Positions 16,681 through 26,400 are shown, numbered from the stretch's first letter. The stretch: 64,000 nucleotides of DNA from CAIVAT01 sp964525995 (GCA_964525995.1 CAZGIM010000017.1:36533-100532), one strand, 5' to 3'. Numbers and translations are program-made. Notes: generated by a model not told the origin, from the letters alone.

Positions 16681-17178
16681 ATGAAGTATCTTTATTTTCT
16701 TCTGACGATGATATTCTTTCAAATGATCACAGAATCTTGCCGGGCGCCGCAAAACCGGGCTGTAACAGGTAATGCGCTTCCCGGTCCCGAACTGATTGTT
16801 TATAAGACCCAAAAGGACTATTACCGGAATGTCCCGGTAATCATGACGGCCGATGGGAAAACGCTTGAATCGTACCCCGGCATACGCGATATCTATTTTC
16901 AGGGACAATTAGCCTATCCTACCCGGTTGGAACAGGGGTATCTGATCGATAACCGGGGAATCAATATCCGGGTGGCTTTCCTGAAAATTACCTATGAGGA
17001 ATACGCACAAATGAAAGCGACCCCCTCTTCCGGCGAGCTTCTGGGAATGATCGAAGACCGGGATCCCCTGATCGAGATGTACAGCGGCGGGCTCCGCAGC
17101 CGTTGGGCAAATCCGGTAGAGGAGATCAATGCCCTGATCAAAAGCGGTTCGCTCGACCGGCTTACCCGGTTGAAATAG
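16681..17178 (+). CDS. hypothetical secreted or lipid-anchored protein
   Basis: This 165-residue protein is not one I recognise. It opens with a hydrophobic segment (KYLYFLLTMIFFQMI) followed by TESC, which could be a lipoprotein cleavage site with an imperfect lipobox at Cys20. The mature part has a YKTQKDYYRNVPV stretch, a central GIRDIYFQGQLAYPTRLEQGYL stretch and the ending SGSLDRLTRLK, and is mostly beta-strand-like. A TAATTTTA box lies about 30 bases upstream. It precedes the DhaL/DegV fusion gene (45-base gap), which has its own promoter. Confidence 0.65.
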   Translation: MKYLYFLLTMIFFQMITESCRAPQNRAVTGNALPGPELIVYKTQKDYYRNVPVIMTADGKTLESYPGIRDIYFQGQLAYPTRLEQGYLIDNRGINIRVAFLKITYEEYAQMKATPSSGELLGMIEDRDPLIEMYSGGLRSRWANPVEEINALIKSGSLDRLTRLK

Positions 17179-17201
17179 TTTTTTAAAAAGTTTTACCTTT
17201 G
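17170..17201 (+). promoter_or_regulatory. predicted promoter of the DhaL/DegV fusion gene
   Basis: TTG at 17170-17172, 21 bases, then TACCTTTG at 17194-17201, an exact -7 box. Transcription would begin near 17206, only about 17 bases before the TTG start codon, which supports that start. Confidence 0.65.
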
Positions 17202-17223
17202 CACGATTTTAAAACTTTACTTC

Positions 17224-19026
17224 TTGACCGACACTGTTCAAAAAATAAAGGAAATCGACGGAAAGCAACTCTACCAATCCTTCTTAGCTGGCGCCCAGAA
17301 AATCTTCGATCACCAGAAGCTGCTCAACAAGATTAACGTTTTTCCTGTTGCGGATGCTGACACCGGAACAAATCTTGCCTCGACCATGCGTTCCATCATG
17401 GATGCCATCATTCCGACCGAGAATCCTAAACAGGCTGCGGTCGCGTTAGCCGATGCTGCCCTGACCGGTGCCAGAGGAAATTCAGGGATCATCTTTGCCC
17501 AGTTTTTGTATGGGTTCAGCAATGAAATCACCACGAATCAGCCACTTGATGTTCAGTCGTTTGCCGAAAGCATCAAAAAGGCGGTGGCGTATGCTTACGA
17601 CGCTATTGCGAATCCGGTTGAAGGTACCATCCTGACCGTTATCAAGGAATGGGCTGAATATATCTATGTCCTGAAAGACCGCATTGACGATTTCATCAAA
17701 CTCCTGGTCGAAGCTTATAACAAAGCGCTCGAAGCACTATCGGCCACTACTCTGAAGTTGGAAACCCTCGCCCGGGCACACGTGGTTGACGCAGGAGCCA
17801 AGGGATTTGTCTTCTGGCTTGAAGGGATCAAGGACTTTTTTATTCTGGGGAGCAATCAGGCGAAAACCGTTCCGGTTGCAACGACTCAACAGGCCGAAAC
17901 CCAGGTTGAGATGCCGCACGACCTCATTACCTTCCGTTTTTGCACCGAAGCATTGATCTCAGGTAAGCAACTCGACAAGCATAAAATCAGGAATTATATC
18001 CAGCACTGTGGCGATTCACTGGTGGTTGCCGGAAGCCCCGAAAAAGTAAGGGTTCATATACATACCGATTTCCCGGCCGAAGTATTTGCCCAGCTTAGAA
18101 ACTTTGGCAGCATTACCTATCAGAAAGTGGACGATATGGTCATGCAAAATGAGATCCAGAACAACCGGAAATCATCCATTGCCCTGGTCACCGATTCGAC
18201 CAGCGACCTGCCCAAAGAAATATTGGATCGTTACCAAATCCATGTGGTTCCCTTATCAGTTCATTTCGGAGATACCTATTTTCTCGACCGTCTCACAATT
18301 CAGCCGCCGCAGTTCTATTCCATGCTCGAAACCAGCGAAATAAAGGCATCATCGGCACAACCGGCGTCCAAAGAGTTTCAAAATAAGTACGATTATTTAG
18401 CCACCCATTATGATTCGATTTTAGGGATCCAGATAAGCGGGGCGATGAGCGGAACCTTCTCAAGCAGCGATAAGGGGGCTAAAAGCGTGGTTGAACGCTC
18501 CGGAAAACGAATCGATGTGTTTGATTCCAAGACGGTTACCGGTGCATTAGGACTGATCGTACTCCGTATAGCCCAGTCGATCGAAGCCGGCGCTACTCAT
18601 GAGGAACTCATCCCGAAAATTAATGAATGGATTTCCAAAACGATGATACGGGTCAGCGTCACAACACTGAAGTACATCGTGAGAAGCGGCAGGGTAAGTC
18701 CCCTGAAAAGTTTTATCGGACGGGCACTGGATCTGAAGCCGGTAATCACGGTCAACAAACAGGGGACCTCAGAAATGCTTTCAAAATATTTCACTGAGCG
18801 GGGGTGTATGGAAAAGATCATCTCCGGTCTTGAGAAGATCACCTCGGTACAAAAGGTATGGGGGTATGCCATTACCCACGCCAATAACAAACCGACCGCA
18901 TCATGGTACGCTTCGGAAATGAAAAGAATGACCGGATTAGATCCGGTATTCATTGACAACGCCTCACCCGCCCTCGTCGCAAATACCGGATCGGGAGTAG
19001 TTTGTATTTCGCTGCTTTTTGAATAA
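17224..19026 (+). CDS. fused DhaL/FakA-type kinase and DegV/FakB-type fatty-acid-binding protein
   Basis: A 600-residue fusion of two proteins that are separate in Firmicutes. Residues 1-210 are a DhaL (DAK2) kinase domain with Asp44, Asp46 and Asn50 in PVADADTGTN for Mg-ATP and GARGNSGIIFAQ (82-93). Residues about 235-312 match the FakA middle/C-terminal region (FCTEALI, GDSLVV, VRVHIHTDFP, KVDDMVMQNE). Residues 317-600 are a DegV domain (LVTDSTSDLP, ISGAMSGTFSS, VFDSKTVTGALG). In Firmicutes FakA phosphorylates fatty acids held by FakB, making acyl phosphate for phospholipid synthesis. The start is TTG at 17224: no upstream ATG exists between promoter and domain. Fusion is seen; activity is inferred. 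Confidence 0.88.
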   Translation: MTDTVQKIKEIDGKQLYQSFLAGAQKIFDHQKLLNKINVFPVADADTGTNLASTMRSIMDAIIPTENPKQAAVALADAALTGARGNSGIIFAQFLYGFSNEITTNQPLDVQSFAESIKKAVAYAYDAIANPVEGTILTVIKEWAEYIYVLKDRIDDFIKLLVEAYNKALEALSATTLKLETLARAHVVDAGAKGFVFWLEGIKDFFILGSNQAKTVPVATTQQAETQVEMPHDLITFRFCTEALISGKQLDKHKIRNYIQHCGDSLVVAGSPEKVRVHIHTDFPAEVFAQLRNFGSITYQKVDDMVMQNEIQNNRKSSIALVTDSTSDLPKEILDRYQIHVVPLSVHFGDTYFLDRLTIQPPQFYSMLETSEIKASSAQPASKEFQNKYDYLATHYDSILGIQISGAMSGTFSSSDKGAKSVVERSGKRIDVFDSKTVTGALGLIVLRIAQSIEAGATHEELIPKINEWISKTMIRVSVTTLKYIVRSGRVSPLKSFIGRALDLKPVITVNKQGTSEMLSKYFTERGCMEKIISGLEKITSVQKVWGYAITHANNKPTASWYASEMKRMTGLDPVFIDNASPALVANTGSGVVCISLLFE

Positions 19027-19041
19027 TCACGGCAACGTTTT

Positions 19042-19800
19042 ATGATCCTCGATATCGCCCTGATCGTATTCCTGTTCATGACAGTCGCCTTTATCCTGGC
19101 GCTTATCAAGAAAGATAATTCCATTGTGGACATCTTATGGGGTATTGGCTTTATCCTGATAATGATATATTCGCTTATCCAGTCGGGAGAGGTTGATCTG
19201 AGAAAAATGGTCGTCGGACTGCTGGTACTGCTCTGGGGTTTGAGATTATCGCATCATATCATGATGCGCAATGCGGGCAGGGGAGAGGACCCCAGGTACG
19301 AACACTGGCGCGACACATGGAAATTCTTTATCGTTCGCAGTTTTTTCCAGGTTTATATGTTACAGGGACTTGTAATGCTGCTTGTTTCCACACCGATCTG
19401 GTTTATCAACCTTCATTCCGCCGGACTGCCCGGCATCTGGGATCTGATCGGACTGATGATTTTCGGAACCGGTTTTATGACCGAGACGATTGCCGATTAT
19501 CAACTCACCGTATTTAAAAAAAATCCTGAAAATTCCGGGAAGATACTTACGACCGGACTGTGGTCTATTTCGCGTCACCCTAATTACTTCGGCGAGGCCC
19601 TGGTTTGGTGGGGCATCAGTTTTTATGCATTGGGGCTTCATAACGGATGGTACACTTTGGTCAGCCCTGTTGTGATGACGCTGTTGCTTCGTTTTGTATC
19701 GGGCGTTCCGATGATCGAAAAGAGGTACAAAGGCAGACCCGATTGGGAAGATTATAAGGCAAAGACCCCGCCGTTTGTACCCTATATTAAAGGACTTTAA
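19042..19800 (+). CDS. DUF1295 family membrane protein (steroid 5-alpha-reductase-like)
   Basis: The 252-residue polytopic protein has about six hydrophobic helices and the C-terminal signature SRHPNYFGEALVWWGI (near residue 180), shared with isoprenylcysteine methyltransferases and steroid reductases. Similar bacterial DUF1295 proteins have unknown substrates. It begins 15 bases after the fusion gene and ends 9 bases before the acyl-CoA synthetase gene, so these three are likely one operon with a lipid theme. Confidence 0.85.
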   Translation: MILDIALIVFLFMTVAFILALIKKDNSIVDILWGIGFILIMIYSLIQSGEVDLRKMVVGLLVLLWGLRLSHHIMMRNAGRGEDPRYEHWRDTWKFFIVRSFFQVYMLQGLVMLLVSTPIWFINLHSAGLPGIWDLIGLMIFGTGFMTETIADYQLTVFKKNPENSGKILTTGLWSISRHPNYFGEALVWWGISFYALGLHNGWYTLVSPVVMTLLLRFVSGVPMIEKRYKGRPDWEDYKAKTPPFVPYIKGL

Positions 19801-19809
19801 ACATCAGTT

Positions 19810-21867
19810 ATGATTCATCCCGCACTTTTTAATCCCAGGAGTATAGTTGTTGTTGGTGGCTCAAATGATCTTCATAAACCCGGAGGAGCCGTTCTCCGGA
19901 ATCTCATCGAAGGTGACTTTAAAGGCAATTTGTATGTGACCAATCCTAAAGAGACGGAAGTACAGGGGATCCGGTCGTATCCCGACCCCGCAATGCTGCC
20001 CAACGTTGACCTTGCCATATTTGCAATCGCCGCGAAATATATTCCCGCTTCCATGACCCTGCTGGCCGAGATGAAAAATACCCGCGCATTCATCGTCCTT
20101 TCAGCGGGTTTCAGCGAAGAGAGTAAAGAGGGAAAGATTCTTGAAGAAGAGCTTGTCGAAATTGTTGACGGATGCGGCGGAGCGCTCATCGGGCCGAACT
20201 GTACCGGGGTGCTGACTCCTAACTACCATGGTATTTTTACCAAACCGATCCCGAAGTTGGATCCGAAGGGTTGCGATTTTATCACCGGTTCAGGGGCAAC
20301 AGGGTGTTTCATCATGGAAGCAGGAATTCCCAACGGTCTGACCTTTTCGCAGGTTTTTGCCGTGGGCAACAGCGCCCAGCTCGGAGTGGAGGAGATACTG
20401 GAACACCTTGACCTGAGTTTCGACCTGGTAACCAGTTCCCGGATCAAACTGTTGTATGTTGAAAATATTTCGAAACCGCAGTTACTTCTCAAGCATGCTT
20501 CCTCTTTGATTCGGAAGGGTTGCAGGATTGCTGCGATCAAAGCCGGGGCTTCTGAGGCAGGCAGCCGTGCTGCATCTTCCCATACCGGTGCCCTTGCCAG
20601 TCCCGATGTTGCTGTCGACGCCCTGTTTCGTAAGGCAGGAATCGTACGTTGTTACGGACGCGAGGATTTAATCAGTGTGGCATCCGTGTTCAAATATCCT
20701 GAACTGAAGGGTAAGAATATGGCCATCATTACCCACGCTGGAGGGCCGGCCGTCATGCTTACCGATGCCTTGTCGAATGCCGGAATGAATGTTCCCCACA
20801 TCGACAATCCCGACTCGAAGGAATTACTGACCCAGCTATTTCCCGGATCCTCGGTTGCAAATCCCATCGATTTTCTTGCGACAGGAACTGCCCAGCAATT
20901 AGGTACCATCATCGATTACACCGATCAGCGTTTCAACGAAATTGACGGGATGGCTGTAATTTTCGGTACCCCTGGGCTCAATACGGTATATGATGTTTAT
21001 GAATTGCTTGATCAGAAAATTCGCACGGCTTCCAAACCGGTATTTCCGATCTTGCCCTCTCTGATCACGGCCCGCGAAGAGATGACGGAGTTCGTGGCCC
21101 GTGGAGGTGTATTTTTCCCCGATGAAGTGATTTTTGGAAATGCCCTTGCCCGCGTTTTTCAGACACCCGGGCCTGCTCCCGAACATCCGGAACTTCCGCC
21201 GGCCAATCTCAGAGTAATCAGGGATGTCATTGATTCCCATCCCGATGGGTACCTTCCTCCGCAGGCAATACGGGATCTTATGGATGCCTGTGCCATACCA
21301 AGGGCCGGTGAAAAGGTGGTCAATACGGCAACGGAGGCTTCGGCAGCCGCTGCTGAACTGGGATATCCGGTGGTAATGAAAGTAGTGGGGCCGGTTCATA
21401 AATCGGATGTAGGTGGCGTTGTGCTGAATGTTCGTGAAGAACAACGGGTTATTGCGGAATTCGAGCGCATGATCCGGATCAAGGATACCACCGGAATTCT
21501 TATCCAGCCAATGCTATCGGGGATCGAACTTTTTACCGGTGCCAAGTTTGAACCGAAATTCGGACACCTGATTCTCTGTGGAATGGGAGGGATCTTCATC
21601 GAAGTATTGAAGGATGTTTCGGCAGGATTATCTCCCCTTAGCCAGGCCGAAGCGCTGGCAATGATCAGGCGTTTGAAAAGTTACCCGATCATCAGGGGTG
21701 TCAGAGGTCAGAAAGGTGTAAATGAAGAGTTGTTTGTCGAAATCCTGCTCCGGCTTTCAGCATTATTGACCGCTGCGCCTGAAATCACGGAGCTCGATTT
21801 CAATCCTCTGCTGGGTACTGAAACCCGCATCGTGGCCGTCGATGCCCGAATCCGGATTAATCACTGA
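19810..21867 (+). CDS. ADP-forming acetate/acyl-CoA synthetase, fused alpha-beta
   Basis: The 685-residue protein interconverts acyl-CoA, ADP and phosphate with the free acid, CoA and ATP. Order: CoA-binding Rossmann domain (about 7-130, VVVGGSNDLHKPGGAVL), succinyl-CoA-ligase-like domains with the phosphohistidine His258 in ASSHTGALAS and a THAGGPAVMLTDAL segment, then an ATP-grasp half (about 470-685, including GYPVVMKVVGP, HKSDVGGV and DFNPLL). The full set of motifs argues for activity. Carboxylate preference is unknown. It follows the DUF1295 gene; its stop is 5 bases from the convergent rhomboid stop. Confidence 0.9.
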   Translation: MIHPALFNPRSIVVVGGSNDLHKPGGAVLRNLIEGDFKGNLYVTNPKETEVQGIRSYPDPAMLPNVDLAIFAIAAKYIPASMTLLAEMKNTRAFIVLSAGFSEESKEGKILEEELVEIVDGCGGALIGPNCTGVLTPNYHGIFTKPIPKLDPKGCDFITGSGATGCFIMEAGIPNGLTFSQVFAVGNSAQLGVEEILEHLDLSFDLVTSSRIKLLYVENISKPQLLLKHASSLIRKGCRIAAIKAGASEAGSRAASSHTGALASPDVAVDALFRKAGIVRCYGREDLISVASVFKYPELKGKNMAIITHAGGPAVMLTDALSNAGMNVPHIDNPDSKELLTQLFPGSSVANPIDFLATGTAQQLGTIIDYTDQRFNEIDGMAVIFGTPGLNTVYDVYELLDQKIRTASKPVFPILPSLITAREEMTEFVARGGVFFPDEVIFGNALARVFQTPGPAPEHPELPPANLRVIRDVIDSHPDGYLPPQAIRDLMDACAIPRAGEKVVNTATEASAAAAELGYPVVMKVVGPVHKSDVGGVVLNVREEQRVIAEFERMIRIKDTTGILIQPMLSGIELFTGAKFEPKFGHLILCGMGGIFIEVLKDVSAGLSPLSQAEALAMIRRLKSYPIIRGVRGQKGVNEELFVEILLRLSALLTAAPEITELDFNPLLGTETRIVAVDARIRINH

Positions 21868-21872
21868 CCAGT

Positions 21873-22487
21873 TTAACCCAGCCCAATCTGTCTGAAGAAC
21901 AGGATCACCAGGGCCGGTTTGAGGGCAATGGTAAACACCAACCCGAAAATGGCTCCCCACAAATGAGCATCGTGTCCGATATTGTCGCGGCTGTTTTTGC
22001 TCATCCAGTATTCATAAGCAATATACAAAACACCAAACAAAGGAGCCGGAATCCCGATCGGAATAAAAAAGAAATAGATCTTCCCTGTAGGATATAGCAG
22101 GATACTGGAAAACAGGACGGCTGAAATGGCCCCAGAAGCGCCGACAGCATTATAAAATACATCGTTCTTGTGTTTTCCGAAGGAGGGGATGACCGAAAGA
22201 ATCAACCCGAATACATATAGCAAAACATAGTAAAATCCTGCCTTTTCGGGGAAATAAACCTGAAACATCCGCTCTACGATGGCCCCGAAAGAATAGAGCA
22301 CAAGCATGTTGATGGCGAGGTGCAGATAACCGGCATGAATCAGCCCGTAGGAAAAAAAACGGTACCACTGATTACTATGCCTGACATCATAGGGATTAAA
22401 TCTTAGCCGGGTAAAGATGGATTCATTGTTCAGCGCATAAACCGATACGACAACAGTGATAAAGATTATGGTGTAGGTGATGGTCAT
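21873..22487 (-). CDS. rhomboid-family intramembrane serine protease
   Basis: I take ATG at 22487 (204 residues), because the longer frame to 22553 overlaps the upstream gene and adds a polar tail. Six transmembrane helices are visible. The catalytic dyad is Ser118 in NAVGASGAIS and His175 in HDAHLWGAIFG; the HAGYLHLAINM segment (51-61) carries the conserved HxxxN-like oxyanion/gate region. Rhomboids cut helices of membrane proteins. The gene follows the 274-residue membrane protein gene with a 25-base gap, so both are probably one unit. Confidence 0.88.
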   Translation of the reverse strand: MTITYTIIFITVVVSVYALNNESIFTRLRFNPYDVRHSNQWYRFFSYGLIHAGYLHLAINMLVLYSFGAIVERMFQVYFPEKAGFYYVLLYVFGLILSVIPSFGKHKNDVFYNAVGASGAISAVLFSSILLYPTGKIYFFFIPIGIPAPLFGVLYIAYEYWMSKNSRDNIGHDAHLWGAIFGLVFTIALKPALVILFFRQIGLG

Positions 22488-22512
22488 CAGGTAACCGTTT
22501 ACGGGTTGTTGT

Positions 22513-23337
22513 TTACCGACTATTCTCGGTCTTTTGTTCTTTGGTGAAATCAATCTCCGATCCCTTGACGCTGTGAGGGATCAGGAATACAATCAACAGG
22601 ACTATTGATGCTATGACGGGCCAAATTCTGTGTGCACGGTTGCGGTGCATGACCACAAGTGCAACAACCCATACCACAAGAGCGAGCAGCAATTTGTTAT
22701 CGGTCAGATCAGTACCAAATGGCCAACCGGTCCAGTAAGCTCCAAAAGAAAACTTCTGGACTATGGGACCCAGAATCATCCCTCCGACTAAAAGCGAAAG
22801 CACCGTTATCCAGGCATAAACGTATGTATTTCGTCCCTTGAAAAGTACCATCAGTCCGGTAAAAGTCGAAAACAGCATCGCCAGAAAAATAATGATGATA
22901 TGGGGGAACAGCACGCTTGCAGGAACTTTACCTTTGTACCGTAACACCGCGGGTTGTTCGTTCAGCGCATACCTTTGATCACCTTTGATCAGGGTCACTT
23001 CATACATGATCTTTCCGGCAGGGGGCAAATGGGGAAGATAACCTGTAAGTGTTTCGCCGGTACGAACCATGGCTTCGGTCTGCCAGGAATCATAACTTTT
23101 GAAACGCCGGTAACGGATCTCTCCCTTCACAGAGGTATCGTTCACAGTGATTTGAATCGCAGCCTGATCCGATCCATCGTAGGTCCTGATCAACTTGTAC
23201 TTTATGTCTTGTTCCCCTAAGGTAATTTTGCCTTTTACAGGGTAGGAAGGCCCGGTCATACGCTGATATACCGCGATGAAAAGAGTGAAAATTATAGAGA
23301 ATAAAAGGATCAGTATCGTTTTAAGTTTTTGGTTCAT
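22513..23337 (-). CDS. hypothetical membrane protein with extracytoplasmic beta domain
   Basis: This 274-residue protein is not a family whose role I know. It has an N-terminal helix (about 5-24), an extracytoplasmic beta-rich domain of about 110 residues (IRYRRFKSYDSWQTEAM, GYLPHLPPAGKIMYEV) and four C-terminal helices (about 140-165, 170-195, 212-228, 238-255). The beta domain resembles a fibronectin-like sandwich. A minus-strand TATCTTTG box (23365-23372) lies just upstream. The adjacent rhomboid gene downstream makes a membrane-protein processing connection possible but unproven. Confidence 0.7.
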   Translation of the reverse strand: MNQKLKTILILLFSIIFTLFIAVYQRMTGPSYPVKGKITLGEQDIKYKLIRTYDGSDQAAIQITVNDTSVKGEIRYRRFKSYDSWQTEAMVRTGETLTGYLPHLPPAGKIMYEVTLIKGDQRYALNEQPAVLRYKGKVPASVLFPHIIIIFLAMLFSTFTGLMVLFKGRNTYVYAWITVLSLLVGGMILGPIVQKFSFGAYWTGWPFGTDLTDNKLLLALVVWVVALVVMHRNRAHRIWPVIASIVLLIVFLIPHSVKGSEIDFTKEQKTENSR

Positions 23338-23364
23338 GGATTATAGAACTGAATGAAATGGGTG

Positions 23365-23372
23365 CAAAGATA
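23365..23372 (-). promoter_or_regulatory. predicted -7 element of the 274-aa membrane protein gene
   Basis: Minus-strand TATCTTTG, exact consensus, 28 bases before the start codon. A TTG lies 22 bases further upstream inside the end of the GH3 gene. Confidence 0.45.
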
Positions 23373-23373
23373 G

Positions 23374-26292
23374 TTATTTGACCTGGTATTTCTTCAATAG
23401 TTCATATACAGATTGATGGATATTAGTCCGGATATTTAGTTCCGACAGTTTCTGATTCCCGGCCGACGGTTGTATGCGGTTAGAAAGAAATATGTACAAT
23501 AATTGGTTACACGGATCAGCCCAGATGTAAGTCCCGGTAAATCCACTATGTCCGTAACTGTCGTACGATGCGAGCATACACGATGGCCCGTTTATACCCG
23601 GTTTTAATAGGGGCTTGTCAAATCCGGCTCCCCTCCGGTTTCCTGTTCCCGGAAACTGGTACCTCGTGAATTCTTCTACCGTGGCAGGCGACAAATACTG
23701 ATGGGTTCCATAAGAACCTTTCCAGAGCAACATTTGCATGATTACGGCAAGATCGTAACTGTCGGAAAAAAGCCCCGCGTGACCTGATATACCTCCGATC
23801 ATTGCCGCTCCCGGGTCGTGTACATACCCTCTGATCACCTGGTTCCGGAACTCGGTATCGGTTTCAGTCGGCATAATTTGTTCCTGATGAAGATCCCTCC
23901 ATGGATTGAATCGAAGGCTCTGAAGTCCCAGGGGCTTGTAAAAGTTTTTTTGCAAATAAATTTCAAACGGTTCACCGGTGATTTGCTCCACCATCCTCAT
24001 TAACAGGTAAAACCCGAGATCGCTGTACTTGTAATTCTTTTCGGGTCTCAGCGGTGATCTGATAATCTTTTGCAGGATCAGATCGGGATAGTCGGCTCGG
24101 ATGTACAGGCGGCGGGCGACAGGCCAGGGATAGGCTGATGATGAATCTGAGTGGAACAGGGTGCTATCCGGACGTCCATCCTTTATAACCTCCCGGTAAA
24201 AGGGGATCCAGTCCTGTAAACCGGCCTGGTGCGCCATGATTTCACGAATAGTGAGTCCTGATTTATTACTTCCTCTTGCCTGAGGAAGGTAGTTGCCTAA
24301 TGTATCATCCAGGCGACATCGCTTCTCGTCGCAAAGCTTCATGATTGCCAGGGTGGTTGCGGACGCTTTTGTTACGGAAGCCAGATCGTAAATGCTTTCG
24401 GTGGTTACCGGAACGGTGTCGCTATAAGTAGGGTGGCCGAATGCTTTATGGTAAAATATCTTCCCGTCTTTGGCCAACAATACCTGGCAGCCGGGATAAG
24501 CCCCGGTTGTAATCCCCGATTTTACAATGGAATCGATGATTTCCAGGGCGTCGGATGGCAATCCCAGCTCTTCTGGAAGCCGGTATTCAAGCCTCGACTT
24601 TTCGGTTACTTCGCCGGTTCCGGCATGAAACCCTCCCGCCGTTACAGGAAGTTTTCCCCTGGCCGCGATTCCCCCGAACAGCAGGGTTGCAGCTGACTTT
24701 TCGGTCGCCTCGTTATCCTGATAGGCCACCAGGATGGCGGCCGATCTGTTGAGATCACGGAGTCGGCCTAATGAATACGGAGTTCCGAAAATGGTAAGTA
24801 TCGTCCGGTTAAACTGCATGATGGTATCGATCAATTCAGCCATCGGTTCGGTGATTCCGAAATTTTCGGCAACATTGCTGGTGATGGAGTGTACGCCCAC
24901 GATCACAATATCCATATCGTTCAACCTCCTGCAAAGCGAATCCTTCAAAGCTTTATCCAACTTTTTTGGTACTGAAAAGTTGAAGGTGGCAACGTAGGCT
25001 CCCGCTGTTTTTTGAAACAGGGTTTCGGTCGTGTCGCCGATTGACACCACAGCGATATTTCGACGATCCAGCCCTGTAAGTGGTACAATTTGGATATCAT
25101 TCCTTACAAGGGTCATCGATTCGGCTGTCAGGGTATTGATCAATGCCTGTTCGCCTTTCTCATTCAGGTCTTCATAAAGTCGATGAAGGTCGATTGACGG
25201 AGTGCAAGTAAGTCCCATCCGGTATTTGAGGAAGAGCATCTTTTTAACTTTCTCTCCGAGGAGATGTTCTGATACCTTTCCGCTATCAAGTGCGGTCTTT
25301 ACTATATTTACCGCTGCAATGGCATCTTTTGGAAGAAGCAGGATATCGTTGCCGGCATTAATAGCCCTGATCTCGATCTCACCCGGCTGAAAAAATTTGG
25401 TCACTCCCTGCATATCCAGCGCATCGGTAAAAATATAACCATTAAAGCCAAGTTTATCACGAAGTAATTGTGTTACAACAGAGTAAGATAAAGTAGCCGG
25501 AGTGTTGCGTGCTGTATCGTAAGTGGGCAGGAAAAGGTGGGCGATCATCACTCCCTGAAGACCTTTTTGGATCATCATTTTAAAGGGTAATAACTCGACC
25601 GAATCGAGTCGCTGGGCCGAGTGGCCGATAACAGGCAGATCGAGGTGCGAATCGGTGTCGGTATCTCCATGCCCGGGAAAATGTTTGGCGGTTGCAATCA
25701 CACCACCATCCTGAAGACCCTGCATATAGCGGATTGATTTCCGGGCGACGATGGGTGGACTTTCGCCAAACGACCGGAATCCAATTACCGGATTGGCCGG
25801 ATTGTTATTGACGTCGGCGACCGGAGCGAAATTAACGTGGATTCCCAACCGGTGGCAACTTTTTGATATGTTTCTTCCCATCACATAAAGCAGCGAATCG
25901 TCCTGGATGGCGCCCAGGGCGATCTGTCGCGGGTAAGAAGGACAACTGTCGAGCCGCATTCCGAGCCCCCATTCGGCATCGGTAGTGATCAGCAAAGGAA
26001 TAATAGCAGCAGATTGAAACCGGTTTGTCAGTGTAGCCTGTTGAAACGGAGTTCCTTTGAAAAAACAGATTCCTCCCGGATTGATCTTCCCGACGACTGT
26101 GAGAAGACTGTCCTGGTAAACCGAATCCCTGCATGAATAAGCCCTGATGATCATCAACTGGGCGATCCGTTGCTCCCAGGTCAGACTCCGGTAAACAGAA
26201 TCAACCCAAGCTGAATCGGGCCTGAGCGATGATATGGCAGCACTTTGAAAGAGCAGAAAAAGCAGCAGCAGAAACAATCGGTGACATTTCAT
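23374..26292 (-). CDS. fused GH3 beta-N-acetylhexosaminidase and beta-lactamase-family serine hydrolase
   Basis: The start at 26292 gives a signal peptide (MKCHRLFLLLLFLLFQSAAI); the frame is open further but gives a worse start. The 972-residue protein has a GH3 domain (about 25-370) with KHFPGHGDTDTDSH (203-216) and nucleophile Asp290 in FTDALDMQGV, a GH3 C-terminal domain (about 390-590), and a class-C-like beta-lactamase domain (about 610-972) with Ser639-x-x-Lys642 (SVTK), YSD and HSG. The GH3 part resembles NagZ, which releases GlcNAc from wall fragments; the serine-hydrolase part resembles AmpH/DD-peptidase types. A dual-action wall-degrading enzyme in the periplasm is the best reading. 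It is divergent from the transketolase operon. Confidence 0.92.
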   Translation of the reverse strand: MKCHRLFLLLLFLLFQSAAISSLRPDSAWVDSVYRSLTWEQRIAQLMIIRAYSCRDSVYQDSLLTVVGKINPGGICFFKGTPFQQATLTNRFQSAAIIPLLITTDAEWGLGMRLDSCPSYPRQIALGAIQDDSLLYVMGRNISKSCHRLGIHVNFAPVADVNNNPANPVIGFRSFGESPPIVARKSIRYMQGLQDGGVIATAKHFPGHGDTDTDSHLDLPVIGHSAQRLDSVELLPFKMMIQKGLQGVMIAHLFLPTYDTARNTPATLSYSVVTQLLRDKLGFNGYIFTDALDMQGVTKFFQPGEIEIRAINAGNDILLLPKDAIAAVNIVKTALDSGKVSEHLLGEKVKKMLFLKYRMGLTCTPSIDLHRLYEDLNEKGEQALINTLTAESMTLVRNDIQIVPLTGLDRRNIAVVSIGDTTETLFQKTAGAYVATFNFSVPKKLDKALKDSLCRRLNDMDIVIVGVHSITSNVAENFGITEPMAELIDTIMQFNRTILTIFGTPYSLGRLRDLNRSAAILVAYQDNEATEKSAATLLFGGIAARGKLPVTAGGFHAGTGEVTEKSRLEYRLPEELGLPSDALEIIDSIVKSGITTGAYPGCQVLLAKDGKIFYHKAFGHPTYSDTVPVTTESIYDLASVTKASATTLAIMKLCDEKRCRLDDTLGNYLPQARGSNKSGLTIREIMAHQAGLQDWIPFYREVIKDGRPDSTLFHSDSSSAYPWPVARRLYIRADYPDLILQKIIRSPLRPEKNYKYSDLGFYLLMRMVEQITGEPFEIYLQKNFYKPLGLQSLRFNPWRDLHQEQIMPTETDTEFRNQVIRGYVHDPGAAMIGGISGHAGLFSDSYDLAVIMQMLLWKGSYGTHQYLSPATVEEFTRYQFPGTGNRRGAGFDKPLLKPGINGPSCMLASYDSYGHSGFTGTYIWADPCNQLLYIFLSNRIQPSAGNQKLSELNIRTNIHQSVYELLKKYQVK

Positions 26293-26400
26293 GAACAACG
26301 CATTATTGGAAGAGGACAAAAGAAATAAAAACATTGATATCCCGTTCAAATCTTATGCTTTTTTATTAACAGCCGGGAGGCCCGGTGGGCTAAATTATTA

